DNA of 64,000 bases, from NCBI GenBank assembly GCA_030512295.1, contig JAULSR010000003.1, forward strand, positions 2,232,001 to 2,296,000, written 5' to 3'. Each line of letters begins with the position of its first letter. Position 1 is the stretch's first letter. The stretch is from Bombardia bombarda. Its lineage: Eukaryota > Ascomycota > Sordariomycetes > Sordariales > Lasiosphaeriaceae. The translations under genes and the position numbers were made by a program. Below are positions 1-11,109 of this stretch, piece by piece. The notes beneath the pieces were generated by a model, which did no database searches, had not been told where the DNA came from, and saw only the letters and a program-made list of their open reading frames with translations.

Positions 1-2663
1 AAGCACCAACCTGTGGAAACGGCCACAGTGCCGCATTGGAAGAAGCCAAGAGAGTGGTTCCCCGTCCCCGAGGAGTCGCTCATCCTCCTCCCGACAGGCA
101 AACCCAAGCCTATTCCGGCGGTACAGCATGTTTTCAGGGAGGAGTCGCCCGCGGCCAAGGAGAAGCGCGAGCATCGTCTGTCAAAGATCAAGGCCGAGGC
201 GCTGCGTGCCTGGACTGGCTACAAACAATACGCCTGGACCCACGACGAGCTCACGCCCGTCACCAAGGGCGCAAAGGACCCATTCTGCGGGTGGGCCGCC
301 ACGCTCGTCGACGCCTTGGACACGCTCTGGATCATGGGCCTAAAAGACGAGTTCGACAACGCGGTGGAGGCGGTCAGGGACATCGACTTCACCACCACGC
401 CCTACCGGAGGGATATCCCCGTTTTCGAGACAATCATCCGCTACCTTGGAGGTCTCCTGGGTGCCTACGACGTGGCGGGCGGGCACGAGGGTAAATACCG
501 GGTCTTGCTGGACAAGGCGGTCGAGCTGGCCGAGATCCTTATGAGCGTCTTCGACACGCCCAACCGCATGCCCATTCTGTACTACAACTGGAAGCCAGAG
601 TTCAACGAGAACCCCAAGAGGGCATCGACCAGCGTCAGTGTGGCCGAGCTGGGCTCCATGGGCATGGAGTTTACGCGCTTGGCGCAGTTGACTGGCAAGA
701 ACAAGTACTACGACGCCGTCGCGCGCATCACAGACGCCCTGGAGGAGCTGCAGAACCGGGTAAATGGCACGGCTCTGAACGGCATCTTCCCCCAGCAGCT
801 CGATGCTTCGGGATGTAACAGGACCGCCACTGCTCTGCTCAATGCGCAGGCTGCCAGCGACGCTGCGCTGAAGCAGGCTGCTGAGGCAACTGATCTCGCC
901 GAGGATCCACAGGGGTACACCCCAGTCCCTCCGCAGGCCGGCGACAACGTCCAGGCGATACCTAAGAAGAATAGAGTCAAAGACCTGGAATTTGAGGTTC
1001 TACCGGGTGCTACTCCAGACGAGCATAGCAAGGGCGCGTTTCAGAAGATTGATGAGCGAGGTCAGGATAATGCGGTTGTGGGAGCGGGCAAGGACGCTGT
1101 TGCTGGCGCAAACCAGACCGCCTTGTTGAGAAGAAACGGGCCACCAACCACAGCTCCGACACCCTTCTCGGCAAAGGGGCTGCCACTGGACTGGGAATGT
1201 GTTCCCCAGCCCTTGACGTCTGGAGGCTATGGCACCGATTCCTACAGCATGGGCGGCAGCCAAGACTCTGCCTACGAGTATTTCCCCAAGCAGTACGCAC
1301 TGCTGGGAGGCCTCGAGCCCAAATACAGGACAATGCATGAGAAGACCGTTGAGGCAACCAGAAAGTACCTCCTCTTCCGTCCCATGGCCAAGGGCGACCC
1401 CGACATTCTCCTCTCCGGCAAGGCGTTCAGCGCAGATGGCACCGACAAGAAGCTGACGTACGAATGGGAGATCACCCACCTGACGTGCTTCCTGGGCGGC
1501 ATGTTTGGGCTCGGCGGCAAGATGTTTGACCGCCCCGAGGATGTCGAGATTGGCAAGCGGCTCGCCGACGGCTGCGCATGGGCGTACGAAGTGATGCCCA
1601 CGGGTATCATGCCGGAATACGCCATGATGCTGCCCTGCAAGAAGGCGGATGACTGTCATTTCAACAAGACGGCCTGGTACGAGCGTCTGGACCCCGATGC
1701 CGCCTGGAGGAATACGCAGCTGGAAGGCTACTATGTCAAGAAGGCCGAGTGGAAGAAGGAGGTGGAGGAGCTGAAGAAGAATGAGGCGCATCGGCTGGAG
1801 GCTGAAGAGGAGGCTCGACGGCTGAAGGCCAAGAAGCAGGCTCTCCTCGACGAGGCTGAGAAGGCGGCCGAAGAGGATCGAAGACTTCGTCCGGTGAACA
1901 ACACCCTCCCAGGAGATGAGAAGCCTGTACTTAAGGTGGACTACCCAGCACGCGATGCTGCTGCAGCTCATGGCTTGAAGGGCAGGGATGATGAGCCAAA
2001 GAAGCAGAAGCGGGCGAGCGCAAGCACTGGGTATACCATGTCTGAAGATGACGCCACTTCTTCCAGTCGGGTCAAGAACAAGGTCGAGGAGATTGAGAGC
2101 GAGCTGGATTCGACCGCGGACACTGGCTACCAGTCGCGCGAAAGCCGGGATGAGGAAGACCAAAAGCCGATACCCGAATTCGTCCTGCCGCCGGAACCCA
2201 ACAGACCCCTATCGCACGAAGAGTTTGTCGCGCAGCGGATAAGTAGAGAGAACTTGACGCCGGGCTTTGTTTCTCTGAACGATCGGCGATATATCCTCAG
2301 GTAAGACTCTCCCCCCTTTCTGGCTAGTAAAAAGGGTTGTGCTAACATATCGAACTACCTAGACCCGAAGCCATCGAGTCCGTCTGGTACATGTACCGCA
2401 TCACGGGCGATCCCATCTGGCAGGAGAAGGGCTGGCGCATGTTTGAGGCGGTCATCAAGGCGACGCAGACCGAGGTCGGCCACAGCGCCATCGACGACGT
2501 CACGTTGGCGGACGTGGCCCCCATGGCGGCCAACAGCATGGAGAGCTTCTGGCTGGCCGAGACGCTAAAGTATTTCTACCTGCTGTTCACAACGCCCGAC
2601 GTCATCTCGCTGGATGAGTGGGTGTTTAATACTGAGGCACATCCTTTTAAGCGGCCGACGTGA
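1..2663 (+). CDS. GH47 class I alpha-1,2-mannosidase, large insert-bearing form (5' partial)
   Basis: Glycoside hydrolase family 47 enzyme, which trims alpha-1,2-mannose from N-glycans in the ER or Golgi. The frame is open to base 1, so the true start and any signal anchor lie upstream. Exons are <1..2300 and 2363..2663 (intron 2301-2362, GTAAGA donor, GCTAAC branch site), giving at least 866 residues. Family motifs in fragment numbering: FETIIRYLGG near 142 (first catalytic Glu), AELGSMGMEFTRL near 213, SMGGSQDSAYEY near 416 (catalytic Asp), RPEAIESVWYMYRITGD near 767 (third catalytic Glu) and NTEAHPF near the C-terminus (Ca2+-binding Thr). Two long stretches have no counterpart in compact ER mannosidase I: about 255-395, and about 580-755, which is a Lys/Glu-rich predicted coiled coil followed by acidic Ser-rich sequence. 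All key residues are present, so it is probably active. An EDEM-like role is possible but not shown. Confidence 0.93.
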
Positions 2664-2693
2664 GGCAGTGTTTTCGGGATACGTATACTGTTC

Positions 2694-2733
2694 TGGATGG
2701 ATGGATGGATGGATGGATGGATGGATGGATGGA
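2694..2733. repeat. (TGGA)n microsatellite
   Basis: About ten uninterrupted tandem TGGA units start 30 bp after the mannosidase stop codon, so they lie in its probable 3' UTR. Copy number is likely to vary between isolates. Confidence 0.95.
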
Positions 2734-3696
2734 CACACCATTTATGTTTGTGCTAGTGTCGTCGTCCACTTGTATGGACGAGAACAATATGGAGATGGAA
2801 AGCTTTGTATCCGGCTTGCTTGGAAAAGGGAACGCAGGTCCTTAACTTGGGAAAAGAGACGGGTAAGGAATGGTATATAAACTATGCTCATTGGCAGATG
2901 GACGGAGCATGGGACACTTGGCCTTTGCAAAGGCTATTTTCATAGGTGGATTGGCGTCCTGGGCGTTATTATCACGGGAGATACCGGCTGACTGACTGAC
3001 TGACTGGTCTCGATGCGTCCGTCGACACGCACGTCGAGATGGGAATGGCGGCAAAACAGCATTCTGCGCGTATAGTATAATAAGATGAATACGGGGTTTG
3101 GTTTTTATTCTGTTTGTGTTTGTTGTTCTATATCCATAAGAAATCGTATATATTTATTCACATTGAGGAAGCACTTTGCAAGGTGCTGGTGATCATTGGT
3201 GTCAACGGTGTCTGCAGTTCTGGGTTTTGATTGCCACAATGGGTTTGATTCTCCAACAACCCAGCTTGTGGATTTTGAGAGTTCGAATTATGTGTCAACA
3301 TGGTGTCGTCGTAGGTTAGGAAACCGAAGTCTTCACCTTCACGTTATGTATGTTTTAGTAAGTCAAGCCGAATCAATGAACAGGTAGTAACAACGTCGTT
3401 TAGTTTCGCTTCAAGCAAGTGCCAGCAAGTAACTTGGGAAAATAACCGAGAAAAAAGAGAGTTGTCACAACAAAAGGCGTGCGGAGGTGGAAAACAGGGT
3501 ATAACTCCTCTACCTGTCTGAACTATACCATGCTCTTACTACACGTATATCTATCCCACTGTCACGATCACCAAGTGAGAAATACATATCAAAGTTAAAG
3601 GACAGAATCTTTTGTCGGTAGTCGGTAAGGTAGAGGCAGTTGGGTACTCGGTAGGTATCTAAGTTAGACATATTGGTAATAACGCACAAAGAAAAA

Positions 3697-3816
3697 AATG
3701 GCTGTGGTATAGTGGTTGTACAGGCTTTCGCTGGAGGCTTTTGAAAGGGCCCGAAAGGGAGACGCCCCTGGTTTGAGTGGCCTGGCCCCGGTTCGATTTC
3801 GGGCTCGTTTCTTTTT
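3697..3816 (+). pseudogene. Degenerate tRNA-like / Pol III-type element
   Basis: Contains an A-box-like TGGTATAGTGG (3705-3715), a B-box-like GGTTCGATTTC (3790-3800) that forms a five-pair T-arm (CCCGG/TCGGG, last pair G-U) with a seven-base TTCGATT loop, and a T-run (3812-3816) as a possible Pol III terminator. The 5' and 3' sequences expected to form the acceptor stem do not pair, and no clean anticodon arm is visible. A decayed tRNA, an intron-bearing tRNA relic or the head of a SINE would all fit. It is not a functional tRNA as read. Confidence 0.3.
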
Positions 3817-4132
3817 GCCCATAATTCAATTGTATCCATTTCGAATAGCAGATTCAACAACCATCACAACAACCTCACAATAGCTATCTCAACCTTTTCC
3901 ATAAACAAAGCGATGAATTATATAAGCATCTTGAGCTATTATATCTTCACCATTATCTGACTCCCCTGACCCCCTTCCACCTCTCAAAACGGTTATGTAC
4001 CCCCTTCCTTCCCTCCCCCTCTCCATCTCTATTACCACCACCAAAACCAACCCCCATCCCCCCGAGCAGCCAGCTCCCTAGTCTAAATCATAAAAAGCAT
4101 GCACGCCATACATAAGGTCATCATTCATTATT

Positions 4133-5995
4133 TCAGCGCCTCCTTCTAAACTTGCTGTTATAGCCCGGACCGCCCTTGGCGCCGTTATTCCGCAGCTTCA
4201 GCCTCTTGAAGTTCGCATGCGCAGTCGCCTTGACCTTGCGCACCGTTTTCTTCACTAAGCCCTCCTTCTCCTCTCCCTCCTCTTCTTCACCCTTGCCCTT
4301 CTTCTCCTTCCCATTGCCCTTTGGCTTCGGCTTTGGCTTTTCAGCCTTCGCTTTCGCCTTCGCAACCTTTGGCGCTCTCCGAGCGGCTTCCTCAGCCCCG
4401 CCATCATTGTCGGAGTACTCCCCGTCGTCGTTGCCAAACTCGGAGCCGGACAGCAATGGGTCCGAGGCAAGGGGGTCGTGGTCGTCATCCGGTAGATTAT
4501 TGCCGGCAAACTGAGTCTCGGGAACAACGTCGTCGTTATCATCGTCCTCGCTGCCCGAGACATCATCGCCAGCTGCTGCTGCTGCTGCTGCTGCTGTCGG
4601 GCGCTTCATCCGCGTAGGCCGCATGTTGACGCGGCGCGTCGTGCGCTTCTGTCCCTTCTTCTTGAAGATGCGCAGCGGCTGCCCGCGATCCAGCTGCTCT
4701 TCCTCCTGGCTGTCGTATAAAGCCTCGTCGTCGAATCCGCCCAGCAGGACGGGCTTGTCTGGCCGGATCATTTCCTTCTCCTTTTCATCTCCTAAAACGG
4801 TAGCAGAGGGAGTAACCGCAACAGCAGGTTCCAGGGACCTGTCGTCCTGTACTCCATCCGATTGTTTCTCAACAACAGACTGCTGCTGCTCTTCCTGTCC
4901 AGCTGACGCTAGCGCTGACGCCGTAGACTTGCTCTTCCTCGACGCCCCCCCCGCAAACATATTCTCCTCCTCCTCCATCTCTCTCAGCATATGCAGCTCC
5001 TCGTCCAACGCCTCGTCCTCAATCTTGCGCAGGCCCGCCACGACGCTGCTCAGCCCGCGGCCCAGCGGCTTCCGCGGGAGCTTGATGGGCTCGACCTTCC
5101 ACTCGCCGTTCTCATCCACGGGCGGCAGCGGCACCGCCGTCTGTCGGCGCAAAAAGGCGGGCGTGGCGAACTGCAGCTTGGACACGGAGCGCCAGGACGA
5201 CGAGGGCGTCGTTGCTCCTGTTGCCGCCGCTGCCGTCTTGCGCTGGGAATTGCCGTCGCGTTTATGCAGCGGTGTAAACATGAAGCTGTCGAGGAAGTCT
5301 CGGTTGCGGGACGAGCTGGGCGTGCGGGCGCCCCCCCGCCGGTTGTTTGTGCTAGGGGTTTGTGCTGTTGCGTCGGCATGGCGTTTTGTAGTGGGAGTGG
5401 TGTCGATGAGGACGGGGCGGGCTTCGCCTGTTGATCTCGACGGGGTCTTGGTGAGGAGGTCGAACAGGCCGAGGACGCGGCCGTCCTTTTGCGGGGTGGG
5501 GCCGATGGATGTGGGAAGGGCAGTGGCGGGGCTGAAGAGCTTCCTGGATAGGGATGGGGTCACGACGAGGAGGTTGTCGGGGTGGGATTGGGTTTTGAGT
5601 GGTGTGGTTGCGGGCCTGGAGCGTTTGGAGGGCGTGTGTGCGGGGGGCAGGGCGGCGTCGGCCTGCTTGCGCTTGCGATGATGGCGCTGGTTTGTGTCGT
5701 CGTCGTCTGCTGGAGGAGGGGGAGGGGGAGGGGGAGGGACCTTGCCGGCGAGTATGTCCCTGAGCTTGGAGTATTGTTTGTATTTTTGGGCTGGATGGGT
5801 GAGTCAGGTGGGTGGTGAATCAATCAGAGGACAATTGGACGTACCAATGTCTGCATTCTGCTTAATGTCGTGGCGCGCCGGCTTCCTGCCGTCGTGGGTG
5901 TGGGCCCAGTCGCTCTCCCAGATCTTGAGCTCGAGGCGCAGCTGCTGGCTCTGGCTTTCATACTTTGCTTTTTCGTGATCGTCCATGGCCGCCAT
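4133..5995 (-). CDS. sld2: DNA replication regulator SLD2
   Basis: Sld2/Drc1 homologue. In yeast, CDK-phosphorylated Sld2 binds Dpb11 and helps recruit the pre-loading complex at origins. Exons on the minus strand are 5995..5845 and 5790..4133 (54-nt intron 5791-5844), giving 602 residues. Joining the exons restores the family N-terminus: ELKIWESDWAHTHDGRKPAR, then DIAQKYKQYSKLRDILAGK, followed by a run of eight prolines. The N-terminal half is packed with Ser/Thr-Pro sites (for example HTPSKR, KTPSRS, ARTPSSS, FTPLHKR), as expected of a CDK multisite target. The middle is acidic. The basic C-terminus contains KKTVRKVKATAHANFKRLK, a typical Sld2 end. The start at 5995 (MAAMDDHEK) was preferred; an in-frame ATG at 5986 and another codon at 6046 are alternatives. 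It is divergent from the RING gene. Confidence 0.9.
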
Positions 5996-6358
5996 AAATG
6001 ATATCGTGTTTGCGACAAGTCTTGGTCGTTCTGGCCGTTTTTGCACCCAAGATTGGGAATGGGGGTGGGATTGCTGGTTTAGTGGCGGGTTCTTTCGTTT
6101 AATGGGTACCTGCCTTATTGACGGAGCATGGCATTGGCAAGCGCGACTTGACGCGTCGTGGGGTTGGTTCTATGGCGCATGTAGCATGGGTGGTGCTGGG
6201 CGGTCTGCACCACGCTACGCTAGAACCAAGCTGGCAAGGCAGCCCCGCGATTTAGTGTGTGTGCCCCACTTCGCCCATCTGTCACTCGCAATCGGTGTGT
6301 CCGCCATGGAATTCAGTACAACACACATCGCCAACCATAGCGGCAGCAGATATTGCCC
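5996..6358. promoter_or_regulatory. Divergent intergenic region SLD2 / RING gene
   Basis: 363 bp separate two start codons pointing away from each other, so both promoters must lie here or overlap the neighbouring gene. I see no clear TATA box and no experimentally known motif. Confidence 0.6.
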
Positions 6359-7549
6359 ATGGCCGCCGGAGCCGAAGCCGACAGTGCAGAAGACGTCCAA
6401 TCCAAGGTCTTGCAGACAAGCAGTGACGAGGTAGTTCTGGATGCGCCCGACTGCTGCGTCATCTGTCTCGACACCATCTCAGAGCCCTGCACCGCCCATC
6501 CATGCGCGCATGCTCACTTTGACTTCCTCTGTCTCTTGAGCTGGCTCCAGCAGCGCCCAAGCTGCCCCTTGTGCCAGTCGGCCGTCTACAAGGTCAGCCG
6601 GCGCGATGCGAAAACGGGCGAGAGCGTCTACCGTGTGCCAAACGCCCCTCGGAGACATGACGCCAACGAGGACGTCAGATCTCGCGCAGCAGGAGGACAG
6701 CCACGGGTGGGAGACACGGCGCGCAATAACAGTCGCGCCCGCATCCATCGAGTCGCGATACCTCCCACGCCCGGCGAGGCCATCCAGCGTCGTCGGCACA
6801 TCTATCGCCACCAGCTGTACTCGCTACACGTAGGCTCCAACCGAGTCTCGCAGTACAAGCCGCCCCCGACGCCCGCCGAGTTTGCTGCCGCACCACACTT
6901 GGTATCAAGGGCCCGCCTGTGGATCCGGCGCGAGCTGCAGGTCTTTGCCTTTCTTTCCGAATCTAGCCCCGACGACGACGACATCATAGAGACTGCTGGC
7001 GCCAGCGGCAGCAGCGGGCCCACCGCCCCCGCCGACGAGCGCCAGCAGATCCGAAGGCGAAACAACGCCGAGTTCCTCCTCGAGTACATCATCGCCATTC
7101 TCAAGACGGTCGATATCCAGGGCAGCGCCGGTCAGGCCGAGGATATGCTTGCCGATTTCATCGGCCGAGACCACGCTCGACTGTTTCTGCACGAGCTGCG
7201 CAGTTGGCTGCGCAGCCCATGCCTCTCGGTGGCGGCCTGGGACCGCGAGGTGCAGTACCCGGACGTGCACCAGAAGAGAACTGTCGACGATCGCCCCGGG
7301 AACGAGGACGATGGTGATGACAGGAGGCAGCAGCAGCCCAATGATTCAGCGGGGACGAGAAGTAGCCCTAGACGAGACGCTGAAGATCGCCGGCGGTGGC
7401 CCAGCGCTGTGAAGGAGCAGCGGAAACGCTCTTATCGGGATTTCACTGCGGGTGAGCAGCAGCAGCCGGCGGATGGATACAGGAACTCGAATAATAAATC
7501 CTCCCGATTTGCTTCGTCGTCTCGCAATAACCATGATGTCGCCCGGTGA
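6359..7549 (+). CDS. RING-finger protein, probable E3 ubiquitin ligase (TOPORS-like)
   Basis: 396 residues, single exon. The first in-frame ATG is at 6359. An N-terminal RING finger spans about 34-76: CVICLD, then HPCAHAHFDFLC, then CPLC. The ligand spacing is C-x2-C-x12-C-x-H-x3-D-x2-C followed by C-x2-C. An Asp or the neighbouring His must therefore replace the usual fifth Cys/His ligand. Downstream is a conserved-looking block (about 180-305) rich in aromatic and hydrophobic residues: RARLWIRRELQVFAFL, NAEFLLEYIIAILK, then FLHELRSWLRSP and WDREVQYP. It resembles the segment after the RING in TOPORS-type ligases. The C-terminal 90 residues are Arg/Asp/Ser-rich and look disordered. E2 recruitment and ubiquitin ligation are inferred from the RING; substrates and location cannot be read. 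Confidence 0.75.
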   Translation: MAAGAEADSAEDVQSKVLQTSSDEVVLDAPDCCVICLDTISEPCTAHPCAHAHFDFLCLLSWLQQRPSCPLCQSAVYKVSRRDAKTGESVYRVPNAPRRHDANEDVRSRAAGGQPRVGDTARNNSRARIHRVAIPPTPGEAIQRRRHIYRHQLYSLHVGSNRVSQYKPPPTPAEFAAAPHLVSRARLWIRRELQVFAFLSESSPDDDDIIETAGASGSSGPTAPADERQQIRRRNNAEFLLEYIIAILKTVDIQGSAGQAEDMLADFIGRDHARLFLHELRSWLRSPCLSVAAWDREVQYPDVHQKRTVDDRPGNEDDGDDRRQQQPNDSAGTRSSPRRDAEDRRRWPSAVKEQRKRSYRDFTAGEQQQPADGYRNSNNKSSRFASSSRNNHDVAR

Positions 7550-9219
7550 GGCACTTGATCGATGATGGAGTTGAATACAGCTCCAGCATCTGATAAAACA
7601 CAACCAGCGCCCCGTGCGTAAATAATGACCAGCTTTGCCGAGCCGTACCAAGGTCCATCAATAACCAGTGAAAGGCATTGCCTGGTTACCGGTAAACCGA
7701 GCCAACAGCTGGCTTTCTAGTCTGACAGGTGCTACCTACCTGGGGGTGTCTCGGCTCCTGTGGCCCTTGAAAACTTCCGACCAGCCACGAAAGCACCTAT
7801 TTGCTTTGCTCACAATGGGATAGCCGTGAGGTGACGTCAACCCAACCGACCGACCGGTGGAGCGAGATCTCCAATGCTCGGGAGGGAGCTCGAGCCCCAA
7901 GGCACTTGACTTGTTGATACAGGATTACATACAAGCCCTGTCAAATTATGCACGGAAGAGAGTCGGTATCTGAGGGGACATCATGATGATATCATTCCTC
8001 CCAGACACAGTCGACTGAGGGGTGTGTGGCAGCGTGAGATGTACACGACAATTTCTGACCGCTGCACCATTTGATATATATGCATATATAGATAGATAGG
8101 GATACGCAGGACTAGAGTCAATGGCCTGGCCTGGCCGGGCCTGATGACCATATGCATCTCGCTGATCTGGAACAAATCTACCACCAACACATAAACAATA
8201 TAACACATATTCACACCATACATATATATATATATAGACTTATATAATTAAAACCACACAACAAAAATACACAAACAAAACAAAACACATACACCCATCG
8301 TTCCTTGCAATGATGATGAGGGTGAATAATGATAAAAGTGCCAACAAATATCTAGTACACGGGGGGCGATGAGATCGATTTCTTCTCTTCTCGTCTTCCT
8401 TGTCCTCTCCTCCCTCCTTCCACCATCCACCGTCCATCCTCCCTTGCTTCTTCGCTGAATGCCTTTCCTTTCAACCTCTCCCATGTCCTCAGCTTAGCTC
8501 AAATAAGTATCGTTCGCAGCAGCAGCAACCGCAGCAACAGCATCAGCAGCATCGGTATACCCCAACTGATACCACCACCACTGCTGCTCATCTTCCTCCC
8601 ACCGCCATATGCATAAATATGTATGCACCTGCCTGTGCTTTCTTTCTTTGCCTCCCCCCTCCCCCCCCCCCCCCGGAATCTGTCAGAGCAGAGCAGAGCA
8701 AAGTAAAACAGCAACATTGAACGAACAAAATCAGATTTATCCCGTCTTCTTCTTCCTCCATCCGCTCACTTTGTGCATATCGTTCTGTCCGTCCATCCAT
8801 CTGCCTTGCAGCAGCAAGAGGAAGGAAACAAACACGCTGCCAGCCGTCCGTCCGGTCCGTCCTCTGTCTGTTCCGCTCTGTTCTGCTCAAAACAAACACA
8901 AGAAGAGCAAAAGAAAAAGACACCGTTTGCGCCCTCTCTATTCACACCAACCCACCACACCCATCAAAAACGAACTAATTAAACCAGCAAAAAGAAACCC
9001 AGGTTTGGTCCGGTCCGGTCGGTTTACCATCATAAAAACCCACCCATCCCGACCTCCCCTTGTTCTTTCACCCGTGTTGTTTGTGTTGTGTTGCTGCAAA
9101 GTTTACAAGGAATGGGAGGGAAAGCAAGAAAAAAAAAAAAAAAAACACCAACGAAGGAAGCAAAGTAGATAGATAGATAGACAGACCGCCGAGGCCGAGT
9201 TTCGATTCATACACACGTT
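7550..9219. other. Intergenic region between convergent RING and RPN3 genes
   Basis: 1.7 kb of 3' flanking sequence with strong base-composition swings. It holds an AT repeat near 8222-8236, CAG-rich sequence near 8517-8552, a C14 tract (8661-8674), an A17 tract (9129-9145) and GATA repeats near 9166-9180. Open frames here are low-complexity and resemble no family I know. Confidence 0.7.
8661..8674. repeat. Poly-C tract
   Basis: Fourteen consecutive C, preceded by another C-rich run (8653-8659). Such tracts are prone to length error in assemblies and to length variation in populations. Confidence 0.95.
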
Positions 9220-11109
9220 TTACATGCCATCAAACTCGCCGCCGAGATCATCCTCGTCTAGCTCGCCGTCCTGGATCTCCTTGGCCATCTCCCGCTCGCG
9301 CTCTCGGGCCTCCTGAGCATTCTTGAGCTCGAGTCTGTGCTGGTTCATCGGGAATCGCATCGCCTGTTGCAAGTAGTTGGTTAGTAAAAAGGTCTCACGC
9401 CTAGAAGATTAAAATAAACATGCCTTAACACTCTCATCATGCAACGCCAAACACGCGCGAATGCGATCATGAAACGCCTCGCCCGGCTCGCGCGTGGCAT
9501 ACACATCGCCAATCTCCTTGCTCTTCATGAACCCCCTCTCCCGATCCAGCGTCGCCTCAATGACCCCGTCGCGGATCGCCTTGGCAACAATATACTCGGC
9601 GCTCTCCTCTGAGCCCAGATGCAGCCGGATGCAGATGTCTCGCAGCGAGATGCGGCTGTAGCTCAGACTCATCATCCGGATGCCAGTCTTGATCACGTTT
9701 TGCCGCAGGCGCAGGATCAAGCTGTAGGTGCCATCCCGACGGAACGTGTCGGCGTGCTCGGCGATCGTCGTCTCAAAGTCCTCGAGGTTACCGACGCGGA
9801 CGGCCTGCACGAGCAGGAAGTAGGGGTGGAGGGGCGCCTCCATGTTTGGCTGGCGGAATATGGCGCGGTCGGGGATGTCGCCCATGAGCAGCTCCACGAC
9901 GAGCAGCAGCTTGGTCGCCGTCTGGCTGAAGCCGAGCGCGCAGGCGCTCGACGGCGCCTTCCTCGTCGCCGCCGTCAGGTGCTCGTGGGCCTCGGTGTAG
10001 CGCAGCTGGATGGCGCGCGTGCGGCCCAGGTAGTACAGGAAGCGCGCGACCTGGTTGTTTGCCGCGTTCTCGGGGAACTGCGTGTGCGAGACCAGCAGGT
10101 CGGCCTGCGCGATGTGCGACGTGAGGAGGTAGCTCCGGAGCAGCAGGACGATGACGGAGGCCTGGGTGTCGATGTCCTTTCGTAGCACGGCGGTCCGGAG
10201 CGCGGCGAGGAGGGTGGGGCGGATGGACACGATGGGCGACTGGGGGGATGGCGGGAGCGGCGCGATCTGCTCGGAGAACAGGGAGTAGTAGAAGTAGACC
10301 TTGGCCGAGAGGCTGTCTAATGTGCGGCGGTTGAGGGACTGGACGCGCGCCGAGAGGAAGCGCGAGAAATCGAAGCCGAGCTGGAACTGCTTGGAGTCGT
10401 GGAGCAGGACCTGGACAAGAATGCCGAGGAAGACATCGATTTCCGGGATGACTTCCTTCTGCTCCTTCTTGGCTCCGTTCTTGGGGGACGCGGGCTTGGG
10501 CTCGCTGTCGATCTCCATCTCGGGGCCGGGTTGGCGGCCCAGGGCCACGTCGGCGCGGCCAACTGCCAGCAAGAGCTGCTTTGCAATGTGGCTGGTGGGG
10601 GAAGATGCGGGATACGTCTCCGAGATGACTTGGGCGAGGATGTCGGGCGTCAGCCGTTTCCGGATGGACGAAATGGACCGCAGGGCTCGGAGGGAGAATC
10701 TTGCGTCGAACAGGGCAACGGCACGATCTAGCAGGGCGAAATTGCTCTTGATATCTGTGATTGTTCAAGTACTGGTCAGTTTCTTCTAGAGCGGGGCGAT
10801 GATTGTTTGGGCGATGAGGACGCGGAGCAGCATACCGTTGATGGCCTGGACGACGGGATCAACCTTGACCTCGCCGCCGTCTTCAGCCTTACTCAAGTCA
10901 TCCATGGCGACATCGCCGTCGGCGTCGTTGGGGGGCGATGTCTGTTTGGATGCTTTTGAGGGCGGGACTACCACGGTCATTTCGTCGTCGCCCTCCTTAA
11001 CCGACTTCTTGCCCTTGGGCTTGAGGTCCTTGTCGTTCATTTCGATGTCTTTGCCTCCCCTGTAGCCACCGTTCTCTACGGGCTCCTTGTCAGGCGTCTT
11101 GCCGGGCAT
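9220..11109 (-). CDS. rpn3: 26S proteasome non-ATPase regulatory subunit RPN3
   Basis: Rpn3/PSMD3 homologue, a PCI-domain subunit of the proteasome lid. Exons on the minus strand are 11109..10836, 10754..9424 and 9363..9220, giving 582 residues. The charged N-terminal region is followed by helical-repeat sequence and a PCI/winged-helix region at about 433-505 (SLSYSRISLRDICIRLHLGS, EYIVAKAIRDGVIEATLD). The tail after the last intron is acidic and ends DEDDLGGEFDGM. The 9364-9423 intron must start with GC: AAG|GCATGT to CAACAG|GCG keeps phase 0, whereas reading through adds four residues and a stop. It has a TACTAAC-like branch point. The start at 11109 (MPGKTPDKEP) is the first in-frame ATG. 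Length and domain order match the family. Confidence 0.95.

Larger units (their letters stand above)
2664..4132. other. Intergenic region between convergent GH47 and SLD2 genes
   Basis: Holds the 3' ends of two convergent genes, a (TGGA)n tract, a short TGAC repeat near 2988-3005 and a degenerate tRNA-like element at 3697-3816. No reading frame here looks like a conserved protein. The part nearest SLD2 (about 3960-4080) is pyrimidine-rich on the plus strand. Confidence 0.7.

Noticed and set aside
1000..2163. 387-codon minus-strand frame inside the mannosidase
   Set aside because: A shadow of the GH47 coding strand; the plus frame has clear catalytic motifs.
9788..10768. 326-codon minus-strand Pro/Arg/Ala-rich frame
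   Set aside because: Overlaps RPN3 exon 2 in another frame and has the composition of a shifted GC-rich gene.
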